From Eonycteris spelaea (taxonomy: Eukaryota > Chordata > Mammalia > Chiroptera > Pteropodidae), in contig PUFA01000006.1 of the NCBI GenBank assembly GCA_003508835.1, positions 2,852,001 through 2,916,000 on the forward strand: DNA of 64,000 nt, in the 5' to 3' direction. Under the pieces are notes generated by a model. That model made no database searches. It saw only the letters and a program-made list of their open reading frames with translations, and was not told the DNA's origin. The translations under genes were made by a program, and so were the position numbers. Shown piece by piece: positions 1 through 10,921 of this stretch. Position 1 is the first letter of the stretch; the number at the start of each line of letters is the position of its first letter.

Positions 1-199
1 CATCAATTTACACCATATCTGTTCTAGTCCCCAAACCTTTAAGATGAAGTTCCCATCTGCCTTATGACCATGTGTCTGGATGTGCTGCAAGCCTCTCCTC
101 ATCCTATGAACATTTTCATTTGTCAATTGACAATGTGAGGCTTTGCCAATAGAGGGTGCTAGCCAGGCACTGTGATGTGATAGCAGGAAGTTACTTCAA

Positions 200-3100
200 T
201 CAGAAATGAGGTAGGTCAAATAGAAAATAAGTGGAAAGATGATAAATATGAACTTTAGTATGTAGATAATTACTTTAAATGCAAATGGACTAAATATTTT
301 AATAAATGGCATATTTTCAAACTACTTTTAAAAAACTACATATTGTATACAAGAAACACATTTTAATCATTTTGCAACATATAAATATATCACCTTCAAC
401 TTATACAATGTTATACCAGCTATGTCTCCAGTAAAGCTTGGAGGAAAAAAGAAACATACCTTAACATACAGATATAAACTCACTAGGAAGAAAGAATGGA
501 AGAAAATATACCACACAAATACTAAACAAAGGAAACATGTTGTAGCTTCACAAAACATTTTTCAAAATAGAGTATATGCTGCATCATACATGTAAGCTAA
601 AAAAATCTAAAGAATGAAAATAATTTAGAATATATTCTCTGATTACTATGAAACTGGCTTAAAATCAATTTCAAAATAAATATACTGGGAAGTATCCAAC
701 TCATTTGAAATTAACATTACTGCTAAATAATGCACTGGAAAATGAAAAATCAATGGAAATTAGTATTTAGTGAACTAAGTGATGATGAAAATAAAACATT
801 CTCAGTGTTATTGGGGAATTTATTTCCTTTCTTCATGATTTAAATGTGTATTTAGAAGAGAATATTAGCTAAAATTAATTAGTTAACCTTCCATCTCAAG
901 AAACTGCAAATCGAATCCAAAAAGAATTTGTAGGAATGAAATAACAAAGGCAGAAAACAATTAAATGATAAGCAAACTTACAATGGAGAAAAATCAACAA
1001 AGTCAAAAATTCATTCTTTGAAATAATTAATATATAAGTCCTTAGACTGATAAAGAAAAAGAAATAAAGCACAAATTGCCAATATCTTGAGTTAGAGAAG
1101 AACATTACTACAATCCTATAGTCATTTAAAACACTTTCACACCAATTCGCTTGACAGTTAAATGAAATGGACAAATGTCTCAAAAAACACAAATTACCAA
1201 AACTGACACAAAAAGAAACAAGTCAAAAGAGTCCACTGTCTTTCAAAAAAAACTTAATCTATTACTTAAAACTTTCCTAGAAAGAAAACTCCAGGCCTAG
1301 ATAGCTTTACTGGTGGATTCTTTCAACATTTAAGAGAGGAATAACCCAATCATAACAAACTCATCCAAGGCATAGAAAAAGAATTAAAGTTTCTCCAAAT
1401 CATTTTATGAGACCAGCATGAACTAAATATCAAAAAATAACAGACATTACAAGAAGGAAAACTTAGAAACAAACCCCTCTCAAGAGCATTGTGGCAAACT
1501 CCGAACAGTACATTAGCCAATTGAATTCAGCAACATTAAAAGGAAAATATATCAACAATTGAATTGTGTTTATTACATGAATTCAAGTTTGATTTGGCTT
1601 TTGATTAGCTAACAATGTCATTCATCTTGTTAATGGAAGTAGAGAAAACAAAGTATATTATCAATAGATACAGAAAGAGCATTTGGTAAATGTCAAAATC
1701 ATTAAGGCTAGAAATAAACCCCTTCAAAAACTAGGATAGAAGTATTCCTTTGTAATGTGATAAATATTATCTTCAATAAAAGAAATAACCGACAGCAAAT
1801 GTCATTCTGAAAGGAAATATTGATAACTTACTCCTAACATTGGAAGTGAAACAAAAATGTTCATCATAACCATTTCAATAACTCTTGTACTGGTGGTCCT
1901 AGCTAGTGAAATAAGACAAGGAAAAGAAATGAAAGACCAAAGGATTGGAAAGGAAGAAAAAACTGTCATTTTCTGCAGACCACATAATTGCATAGGTTGA
2001 AAATCTAAAGGAATGCAAAGACAAAGTGAAATTAACATGCAAACATTCAAAAATTCAATGGATCTATCTAAACTAGCAACCAGGAAATAATCTTTAAGAA
2101 TACTTTAAAAAACAAATATATAGTAATAGATCTAATGAAATATGTGCAGGAAAACATTATTTAGAGAATTTAGAATGACCTAAGTAAGTGGAGGAATATA
2201 CCATGTTAAGGTTGGACAATTCAATATTATAAAGATGGAAATTTGACTTGTAGTTCAAACAAGGCCAGTCAAAACCTCAGCATTTTTTTTTCCTACCGAA
2301 ATTGACAATCTGGTTATAAAATTTATATGGAAAACTGGAAGAATTTTGAAGAAAAAGACAAAGTTTATCAGAAACTAAGACTTACCAGAAAGCTATAATA
2401 TTTAGCGAGGATGAAACAGGCAGAAAAAAACCAAATAGATCAATGGACCAGAATGAAGTCCAGAACCACTCATGAATGCACTCTCACCTGATTTATGACA
2501 AATTTGATCCTGTAATGCAAAAGGAAAAAATGGTCTTTTTAATAAATTCTGCTGTGAATGTGGACATTCACACAGAAAAAACTTTGAATCTTACTTCACA
2601 TTGTACACAAAAAGCAATTTCAGATGTTTTGTAGACTTAAATGGTAAAGGAAAAACAATACATTTTTTAGACCCAGACATAGAAAAATACCTACATCACC
2701 TTGCAGTGTGCTGAGATTTCTGAAACCAGACAAAAATAAAAACAACATAAATCATAGAGAAAAATGATAAAATATATGCAATAAAATGAAGAACTAACAA
2801 GGATTGTATCCATGATAAAGAACTCCCACATATTAACAACAAAAGGGTATTCAATAAATAGCCATTAATCAAGTGAAACAGTACTCAGCACTATTAGTCA
2901 TCCAGGAAATGCAAACTAGGACCTCAATGTAACATCATTACACATCCATCAGAGGACTTATACGAAAAACAGTTAGTGTTGGTTAGAGTAACCAGAATTT
3001 CCTTATACTGCTGACGGAAGAATAAATTTGCATTCCTTCTAAAACATGTTTGGTGGTGTCTCCTAAAAGTGAACATATGCATACCATATTACCCAGCAAT

Positions 3101-3265
3101 TCTCTTCCTAAACTAATCCCACATATTTATATATACATACATATGTTTAAGGAAAGACATGCACAAAAATGTTCAAAACACTAGTCGAAATAGCCTCAAA
3201 TAAGGAAATACACAAGTTTCAATCAACAGCATAATGGATAAAAACATTGTGGTAAGTTCATATAG
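200..3265 (+). mobile_element. Degraded L1 ORF2 relic, unit 1
   Basis: About 3 kb of old L1 in sense orientation. It runs from the endonuclease region (the 'tttaaatgcaaatgg' stretch near 250), through reverse transcriptase ('aatagatacagaaagagc' near 1660), to the C-terminal region ('gatcaatggaccagaat' near 2437; 'cccagcaattctcttcc' near 3092). There are many stops and small indels, and no long frame survives. It predates the duplication, since all three units carry it. Assigned by pattern recognition; subfamily not determined. Confidence 0.75.
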
Positions 3266-3289
3266 AGGTTACCTTTGGTGAGAGTAGAG

Positions 3290-3900
3290 ACTCAAAGAGG
3301 ATTTCAAGCCATTCCCAGTCTTCACTAAGCCTGTCCCAAGCCCCTCACCTGACCAATCGAAACCCACATTTCCCTCAGAGCCATCCCTTCATTTGCCTCG
3401 GATCAGAAGCCCATCATTTTCATCTGTAGTCATGCATCAATACCTCCCTGGTCTCCTGACCTCTGGTCTCTTCTCACTCAAAGCATCATCCATACGTACC
3501 ACTTTAAGTGATCATTCAAAATACAACACTGGTTCTGTCTGTACTCTGCTTAATACCCTTTAAGAGTTCCCAATGCCTCATCACTCTAGACAGATACACA
3601 GAGCCCTTTCTAAATGATCTGCCCCTGCAGACTTCTTCAGCCTCGGCACCCACTCTCTCTCCCATCCCATCTCTACCCACACAAGCGTAATTGCCAAACA
3701 AATAGGCTCAGCCTCTACCACTGTCACACCTTCAGGCCCTTGCCTAGCTCTTCATGTCCAACTCTTATTCCCACATCATGACTCAATTTCAGGTATCATC
3801 CCACCAAGAAGCCTTCTTATCCCACCATCTCCTACTCCCAAATGTTGATTAGACGCTTTCACTAGTTCACTATTTCTCACAGCTGCCTGTGCATACTGGT
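3290..3900 (+). mobile_element. L2 3'-end fragment, unit 1
   Basis: C/T-rich sequence with the order typical of the L2 3' region (phrases resembling 'ccctttaagagttcccaatg' followed by a 'tctctacc' section). Short apparent frames within it (for example 3508-3690) follow from this composition and are not genes. Confidence 0.6.
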
Positions 3901-4054
3901 AAGTTATACTCCTAGTAATCCTATAGGGTTCCGACATAATTTGAAATCTACTGTCTCAGGAAAAACTTTTTCCTCTTCTGTTAGTTCCAGCTAATTGAGT
4001 TGGGATATTTGTAATAAAGTATGGATATATAAGTGAGCTTATAACCTCACTTTC

Positions 4055-4055
<1 letters not shown>

Positions 4056-4092
<37 letters not shown>

Positions 4093-4097
4093 TAATA
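4056..4097. repeat. (AAT)n microsatellite, unit 1
   Basis: About 13 near-perfect AAT units just before a MIR. Unit 2 has only a few units at 27414-27427; unit 3 has a mixed AAT/ATT tract at 55139-55171. Length therefore varies between paralogues. Confidence 0.95.
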
Positions 4098-4290
4098 GCT
4101 AATATTGAATGAGAAATGTCTGTGTGCCAGGCAACGTCACACTAACTTTATCTCATTCTCAGTTAAGTATTAGCACCTCCATTTCACAGATGAAAAACTA
4201 AGGCACAGAGTGAGTAAGTGATTAGTTCCAAATGATGTGGCTGGAGTAGTAGACCTGGGATTTGAACCGAGGCAGTCTGGCTTCAGATCC
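4090..4290 (-). mobile_element. MIR SINE, unit 1
   Basis: Antisense MIR. It shows the 3' 'gtgccaggca' motif, the central 'cacctccatttcacagatg' and the 'gatttgaaccgaggcagtctgg' end, in MIR order. Confidence 0.85.
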
Positions 4291-4299
4291 AACTCTTTT

Positions 4300-5150
4300 T
4301 TATTGTTATTATTTTTTATTTATTGAGGTAAATATAATTATATAGGTTTCAAGTGTAGAAATCAATTATATATCATATGTATATTGCATTGTATGTTCAA
4401 TCATTATCTTTGCCCACTTCCAGCAAACAGGCTCTACGTGGGAAGGTAAAGAATGCAAACTTCCCTATCTGCACACCAAGTTGAGCTTCTTGAGATTTGG
4501 CATGAAATACCATAATGTCATAGTCTAGGAGGTATGGCTACTGGACAAGACATGATCAGAATCTTCCTAGGAGAAAGGGCTAATGTGCCAGCCACAAACT
4601 ATTTCTCATGTTAAGTTTTCCTTCATCCGCTCCCATCACTTCGATGTAAAAAGTGATTGCGCTGTGGGATTGCATTGGAAGCAGAGGAAATTAAGTGAAG
4701 GAGACTTGGAAATTATTATCATTCTGGAGCTTAGTACATCTTTATAACAGCCTCCCTTTGAGTCAAATTTGATTTCCATGAGATGGGAGACATCATTTAG
4801 TTATATAAAAAAAAGGCTTCTAAGACTGTCTATTAAGCATTCTCTGTCTTAATTTACAATATCTCAGGCCTCTAGAGAACATAGGCAGTGGGTCCTGATC
4901 ATAGTAAGCCCTGTCATTGTTGAAGGCATCTTCCAGAATAACCATCACTGTCCTTTCATGGAGATCCTTAAACTCAGGAAATTCTATTATTTCCTCTCTC
5001 TTTCTAGAGCTTAGAACATGGCTTGACACAGAGGAACCATTAACAAATATTAATTAAATAAATAGATGAAAAAAAGAGAGAGGTCTACTAAGGAAGAAAG
5101 AATGGGAGAGGATAGAGCTATGAAGTAGCAAAAAAGAACCCTGACGAAAG
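4300..5150. other. Intergenic stretch without recognised gene, unit 1
   Basis: A+T-rich sequence shared by all three units (unit 2 about 27625-28460, unit 3 about 55370-56165). The part near 4980-5070 resembles an L2 or MIR 3' end (a degraded 'acaaatattaattaaataaatag' tail). No coding frame is shared between the copies. Confidence 0.5.
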
Positions 5151-5960
5151 AGGGAATGGGAATGGAGGGATCCTGGGGTATAGACACAGGTAAGACCCAG
5201 ATGACCTGGCCACTTCTGACCTCTAGCCAACACAGATGCCTGGATCCTGTGCATGGTCCAAGCCCAGCAACCATCTCACACCTTGGGTATCTGCAGAAAG
5301 ATGTTGGAGAGGCTGTCACTTGTTCTTATGGGAAAGAGACTGAACAGGAAGCCCCATGAGCAACTGAGTTCAGGCAGCTGGTATTCCCGGCAAACTAGTC
5401 TCCAGAAAAACCCTAAGTTTCTCAGGGGTTGGAGGCAGAAGCGTCTGCCTTTTTTCCATTGTTCAGCTGTCTGCACTCGGCCAGGCCAACCCTGGTTCCT
5501 GAAGGCCTTGCCTCTCAGGTCCTGAAGCCCAGAGAGAGGGAGCCTTGGCAATGCCAAGCTCCTCCCAGTGGGCCAAGCTGCTGATGCCTTATGGTCCTGC
5601 CTCCTCATCAGACTATCCTAGGAGAGCTGGGGAAGGACCATCCCTCTGCCTCCTGACACCATCCCCGGTGGGAATGCCAAGATGGAATTCCCTGAATGTT
5701 GCCAAGAAGAACTCTATAAGGAAGTGGCCTTTAGGGACAGAGCAGGAACAAGCCACACACTTGTCTATTTCCTATTCCAGCCTTCTGTGGAATATAACAG
5801 TCCAGAGGAGAGTGGTTTGGCACCTGGTCAACGGGTAAAGTGTCGAGAACTGAAGGTGTCATTCTGATTCCCCCTTTCCCTGCAAATCCCCTGTACCCTG
5901 ACTTGTCAATTTCAGTCACACCTCTATCCTTTACTAAACTACCTTGGGCAAGTCAAAATC
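5150..5960. other. Unclassified, relatively G+C-rich block, unit 1
   Basis: This block is more G+C-rich than its neighbours and I cannot match it to a repeat family. Units 2 (28465-29290) and 3 (56170-57010) carry it in the same place. Both strands have short frames (for example 5276-5608 minus, 5545-5838 plus), but frame lengths and stops differ between copies, so I do not call a gene. It could be an unrecognised ancient repeat or single-copy sequence from the ancestral locus. Confidence 0.4.
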
Positions 5961-6049
5961 CTCCTCTATTCCCACCAGTACAATACCTGGACAGTTACTC
6001 AGCCTCTCTGATGATGACTAAGAATTAACCATGGAGCATCTACCCTATA

Positions 6050-6370
6050 TGAAGTCTTGGACCAGGCCATGGGAAATAGCATTTGGAAGGAACGTAGAAT
6101 CAGCATTGTTTTTCATGCAAGGAAGTTGAGGGCCAATGTAGTGAGGACTTGGCCAAGTGCAGAGCCAGAATTTGAAGTAGGATTTAGTAAGGTTTAGTTT
6201 TAATTCTTTTAAACGTGCTGTTATTCTGCCTCAGTTTCTCCTCTATAAAATGATAATGATAATCTCTTAATAGCCCCAACCTTCTGGGGGTGCTGGGTGA
6301 GTTAAATGAGATAATATGTTGAAATCCCTGGCACAAGTCCTGGCTAAGCCTTCTATGACTGCGAGTACCA
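6050..6370. mobile_element. Two adjacent MIR fragments, unit 1
   Basis: 6050-6190 reads as antisense MIR ('gaagttgagggccaatg', then 'gcagagccagaatttgaag'). 6225-6370 reads as sense MIR ('cctcagtttctcctctat', then 'gagttaaatgagataat'). Paralogues lie at about 29340-29690 and 57060-57410. Confidence 0.7.
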
Positions 6371-6564
6371 GTTCCTGCCTTTTGTTTGGCCTGGGTTCCC
6401 CATCTATTCAGAAAGAGAAGGTTGGGCTCTAAGGTCCCTACTAGTCAGCCACAGGTCACCAGGCTCAATTGTTGGCATTTCAGAAATATCAACGTTGTGA
6501 GGTAGTTGTTAAAAAAGACCATTATTTAAGTTAAGTTATATAAACTAAAATTAAATAAATTATA

Positions 6565-6665
6565 CTACAAAAAAAGATCAATGAACCCTGAAGGCATTAT
6601 AGTAAGTGAAATAAGCCAGATAGAAAAAGACAAACACTGCATATCTCACTTACATGCGGAATCTA
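6565..6665 (+). mobile_element. L1 3'-end fragment, unit 1
   Basis: About 100 bp matching the L1 3' end: 'aagtgaaataagccagatag' followed by a 'cacttacatgcggaatctaa' section. Copies lie at about 29895-29998 and 57620-57718. It sits directly against the retroviral pol fragment. Confidence 0.7.
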
Positions 6666-6667
6666 AA

Positions 6668-7475
6668 TACATTGAACTCATTATGCCTCATAGCACACAC
6701 CTGCTCATCAGATCCAAGCAGCATAATATCGTGAATGTAACGGATGAGTATGATGCCTTGTGGAGGAGAAAGGAAATCAAGATCCCTGAAGACTAAATTC
6801 TGACATAGGCTTGGAGTAGAGATATACCCCTGACGGAGACTAGGGAATAATGTATTACTGGCCTTGACAGGGGAACATAAACTCTTTCTGGGGTCTTGAC
6901 TAAGAGGTATTAAGAAAAAGTATTTGCAAGAACAATGGCTACGTACCAGTTGCCAGAGAATGTGTCCATTTGCTCAAGCATTAAAACCACATCTGGAAAT
7001 GCAGTTGCAAGTGGAGCCACCACCTTGTTAAGCAGCTTACAATAATCTGCTGTCATTCCCCCAAATCCATCTGTCTTCTGCATAGGCATAATAGGGGAGT
7101 TAAATGGAGATGCGGTAAAAACCATCACCCTGCATCCTTCCCGTGGCACTAACCTGCAACCCCTCCAGGAACGTGGTACTGCTTTTGGTTTAGTACTTTT
7201 ATAATTAGAGGTAGTTCTAATGGCATCTGCTTGACCTTTCCTACCATGATAGCCCTCACTTCACAGGTCAGGGGTCCAATGTGGGGATTCTTTCAGTTCC
7301 TGAATGTATCTATTGCAATTATGCATTCCAGAACTAGGGAAATTACCACAGGAGGGGCGCAAAGAAGTACTTGCACCAACTGTGAGCCAGATCTGAGCTA
7401 AAACCCCATTGATCTCCTGACCTCCACAAGCCCGCATTCTAACTGGTAGACCAAGTGACGTTTTGGGTGTTCGGG
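6668..7475 (-). mobile_element. Endogenous retrovirus pol (reverse transcriptase) fragment, unit 1
   Basis: Antisense relic of a retroviral reverse transcriptase. On the minus strand, 7149-6910 is open for 79 codons and contains the fingers/palm region: an N-S-P-I box, a Q-K-T-D-G box, a D-Y-x-K-L-L-N box, and the start of the first catalytic block, where the aspartate expected after W-Y-x-A-I is valine. Further along the strand (about 6750-6730), after a frame break, the second catalytic box reads Y-I-H-D, so its first aspartate is histidine. It cannot encode an active enzyme. The family looks ERV-L-like (class III), but that is uncertain. No LTR pair or gag is identifiable. Confidence 0.65.
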
Positions 7476-7519
7476 AATTAGTGTCAGTTCAAAGCCAGTG
7501 TCCAGTGATGCCTGAAAAG

Positions 7520-7821
7520 TCTGGTTGTGCCCTTTACCTTAGGGCACAGTCATTCTGGTAGAATCCCCACCCCCACTTCCTCCTTGCTGACACAATCCTA
7601 ATTCTGTTCAAGTTCACTCTCAGCACAAGCATGTGCTCAGGAAAGTGACCTCCTCTTTCACCCCCGTGTGAATCCTGATTGGTCAAAGGCTAGTGGTGGT
7701 GTTCTTCTTGCCACCCGTTGGTTTTGACAGTATGTGACCTGATTTTGAACAAGCAGACTTGTGGGAAGGCTGCTGGCATCCTCAGGGAAAGGATTCCCTT
7801 ACTTATAAAAAGAGACATGCG
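7520..7821 (+). mobile_element. MLT1-like (MaLR) LTR, left half, unit 1
   Basis: Sequence around 'gtgggaaggctgctgg' and 'acttataaaaagagacatgc' resembles an MLT1-type LTR. In unit 2 the matching element is split by a HAL1 and resumes at 33736 ('gagacacgtgagtaaag', 'tctgctgtctgatgtcatgc'). In unit 1 the right half was lost with the 3.75-kb deletion. The family call is tentative. Confidence 0.4.
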
Positions 7822-8930
7822 AGATGAAAAAAACGGCTTAGAAGAGAGAGGCTCTTTTCATCCCTCTGTCGACCAAATCAAGGAGCAAACAGTTAGGAAA
7901 AATAACCTGGGATCTAGATGAACAAGCCATATAACTAGGGGGAAACCTAAGAAATCACCCTGCAACTGCACAAGGTAGGATGGGGCGAGAACATGAGGCT
8001 GCCCAGGCAGCGGCAGACACCTCTTAAAGGGGCCGTGCCCACGAGCTGACTTTCATGGTGAAGGACCTGCTCTCTCTGAGCACCAGTGCTGATTTGGCTG
8101 CACACAGGGGGCACCAGGGACTTATGGGAAGACATTGTCAGAGTTAGGGCCAATGCGAGACTCTCTCTCTGTATAGAAGTGCTGGCGGTATCCACTGTTC
8201 CTCTGTTGAGCCCTCCCCTCTCCCAGTGCACAGACACGGTGACGCCATAGCAGAGACATCAGCAAACTGAATAACAGAGGTCGCTCTGCCCTGAGGATGC
8301 CCTGAAACTCTGCCTTCACCAACTTGTGGCCCCACCCAAGCCACATCCAGGTATATCCTCAGTTCGTCAGATACACTTTGCTGAGCAGCTCCTAGCCTCG
8401 CACTGGAGGCATTTGGCCTTAGTTTCTGGTGTGGCCTTTTGAGGCAACTATAAACACACCATCTATGAATTGCTTGTTGATTCTTAACAGGTGGCCCTAG
8501 AGGGCCACAGGCTGGAGTTAAGTTTTGTCCATAGCTGAACTGTTGTCAGGACTCTGTCACTGGACGCCTACTTCACAAATCTACACTAAGACTGGGAGAC
8601 TAAGGAGCTTTGCTTAGTACACAGAAACAGAAAAGCAGCCAAAATGGGACACAAAAAGCAGAAACCATATGAGAAAACAGAACAGAGATCCAGAAATAAT
8701 GGAGTCAGGTAATTTAACAGATGCAGAGTTAAAACACTGGTTATAAGATGCTGAATGAACTTTTGGGAAATGCAGATGAATTCAGTGAGAACTTCAACCA
8801 AGTGATACAAATTATAAAGCCGGAAATGGAAATTATAAAAGGGAACCAGTCTGAAATGAAGAACATATTATTGGAGATGAGAAGTATATTAAATGGGATA
8901 AACAAAGGAATAAACAAAGTGAATAAAGAG
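7822..8930 (+). mobile_element. HAL1 (half-L1), 5' part only, unit 1
   Basis: 5' leader and start of an ORF1-like region of a HAL1 retroposon. The leader ('aaatcaaggagcaaac', 'cacctcttaaagggg') matches the minus-strand HAL1 ending at 15521 and the HAL1 at 31151. The frame at 8748-8948 encodes a Glu/Lys/Asn-rich, helix-prone stretch like the L1 ORF1 coiled coil. It is cut at 8930 by a deletion that removed the rest of the element. Confidence 0.65.
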
Positions 8931-9850
8931 CGCTCAAAGGAAGAATGAATTCACTAGGGAAGAGAGTTTGGGTCTGGTAAATTAGAAGCTGAGATTGTCT
9001 CCTGGCCACTGCCACTAAACCAACAGGCAGAGCTAGTGACAAGATGGGAGGTGAAATCTGACTGCAGTGTGTTTGCGAGAGAATTAGAAGATAGCAGTTC
9101 GAGACAGAAGTGTGGACCACTCTTTCTAGGAGATTTTCTTCAGAGGAGAGCAAAGCAATGAGTGGTAACTGAGAGGGAAATGGAGCACAAGAAAGTTATT
9201 TTTCTTTAATATAACAAAAGAAATTAGCACTTTCTTTCCCTTTTTGCACTCCCTCTTTAACATAATCGTAATGCTTTCTTTTTCTTTTACTTCTACAAAA
9301 AAGAAATGAGAGCTTACAAATAAGGAAGATGATGTCCAGCACAGGTTTTCTCCAGGATGAGCACAGGCAGTGTCAGACAGGAGACTCACTGTAGGTGTTG
9401 AACATCAGCCAGCCAATGAGGACACAGGACAAGAGGGTGGGATGTGAGTCTTACCTAGAACCGTGCAGCCACACCTGTGTCAAGGAAGTTGAGATATTTC
9501 CTCTAGATTTTTCTAAAAGCTTTACTAACTACCGAGCTTCTAAGAAAAGTAAAGCTTGTACTACAGGTCTACTGCCACAGGTGTGCAATATTGTCCCACC
9601 AATGTTAGCTAAATCATTATTAAGCAAACGTGAAATTGCACAGGAATCAACTGGGGATTTATGTTAAAATATAACTTCTGGTTCTGTACTTGTTGGGGGA
9701 GAAAGGGTGGAGGTGGAAACTAAAATTTTGCCAAGAGTAGGAGGAGAAAATGACTTAAACCATCACAAGATTTCTGCATTGTTTGGGAAGTGTTAAAGTG
9801 CTTTATGTTTAAGTGAGAGTGTAATAAGTCAATGATGCAGATTTTATTTT
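8931..9850. other. Intergenic stretch without recognised gene, unit 1
   Basis: Shared with unit 2 (36004-36920) at high similarity. Short frames (8833-9153 minus, 9395-9667 plus) have partial counterparts in unit 2, but starts, ends and reading differ and I recognise no product. No repeat family identified. Confidence 0.4.
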
Positions 9851-9998
9851 CTAGAGCAAGAGTTGGCACATTTTTTCTATAAAGAGCGATATAGCAAATA
9901 TTTAGGCTTTGCAGACCATATATGATCTCAGTCTCATATTTGTCTTCTTTCTTTTTTACAACACTTGAAAAATGTAAGTTTGCTAACTCCTGCTGTGG
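9850..9998. mobile_element. Short hAT-like DNA transposon, unit 1
   Basis: Non-autonomous element with imperfect terminal inverted repeats: 'gcaagagttggcaca' on the left and the complement of 'aagtttgctaactcctgctg' on the right. The inner motif 'aaatatttaggctttgcaga' is typical of a mammalian hAT-Charlie MER family. Paralogue at 36922-37066. Confidence 0.65.
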
Positions 9999-10119
9999 AG
10001 TAGGATAACTTTTGCTCCAGAGTAACAACCAAAGGAATAATACAAATAGTACATGAACAAGTAAAACTCAAAATATAATAGAGACAGTGCCTTGTAAAGT
10101 GACTGGCATGGTAAATATT

Positions 10120-10240
10120 AACTTAATGAATCTATTGTGCATGGAGTAGGTACCTACTCTGTATCAGGCACTTGGACACTGTGGTTTCAGAGGCATGTGA
10201 ACACATTGTCACAAACTACATCGTTCTGCTCTCTTACTGT
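10120..10240 (-). mobile_element. MIR-like fragment, unit 1
   Basis: 'gtaggtacctactctgtatc' followed by 'aggcacttgg' matches antisense MIR sequence. Paralogue at 37190-37310. Confidence 0.5.
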
Positions 10241-10741
10241 CAAAGAGAAGCCAAATATAAGGACAATGTGCATCCCTCATGATGCCCCTATGATTAGAAT
10301 GTAACACTGGTGAAAACTGGCTCTACTGGGGCACAGAACAGGGGACCTGATAGTAATTTTTACTCTTGGAGTCAGATCTTCAAAGGCCGTACTAATTCTT
10401 AAGCTTCTCAAGACCCTATTTCGTAAACTTCCAAGTTGTTATCTGCAACCTCACCTCTCCAAACAGAGAGCTGAGCCTTTGCTAAGTGGGATATTTGTGT
10501 GACTGAGGGGCATAAACACCAACCTCTGAACTTCCGTGAGGGATCTGCTCCCAAAAGCTCTATAAGTGCCCAAACTCACAAATAGTTCTGTGAAGTAGAA
10601 TCCCAAACCACCCCTCATTCTCTATTATAATACTATCACCACCAAAAAATAGAGTGTATATGCCAACAACTGGAAAACACAATATGAGCACAGTGTAAAG
10701 TGGATGCTGGACAATGTTCGAGATTTATTCATTAGCTAAAT

Positions 10742-10921
10742 CAGGGGTCCCCAACCCCAGACCACAGACTGGTACCAGTCTGTGGCCTGTGAGGAACTGG
10801 GCTGCACGGCAGGAGGTGAGCGTCAGGAGAGTGAGCAAAGCTTCATCTGTATTTGCATCTGTTCCCCAGCGCTAGCTACACTGCCTCAACTGCACCTCAG
10901 ATCATCAGGCGTTAGATTCTT
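10742..10921 (+). mobile_element. MER1-type hAT-Charlie element, left part, unit 1
   Basis: Begins with the terminal repeat 'caggggtccccaacccc' and carries the 'gcaggaggtgagcgtcagga' and 'agcttcatctgtatttg' motifs typical of MER1. It is interrupted by an antisense L1 and resumes at 12788-12834. Confidence 0.8.

Noticed and set aside
6910..7149. Conserved minus-strand frame shared by three units as a host gene
   Set aside because: It reads as a retroviral reverse-transcriptase fragment with altered catalytic boxes and no start context, promoter or continuation. I report it as an ERV relic.
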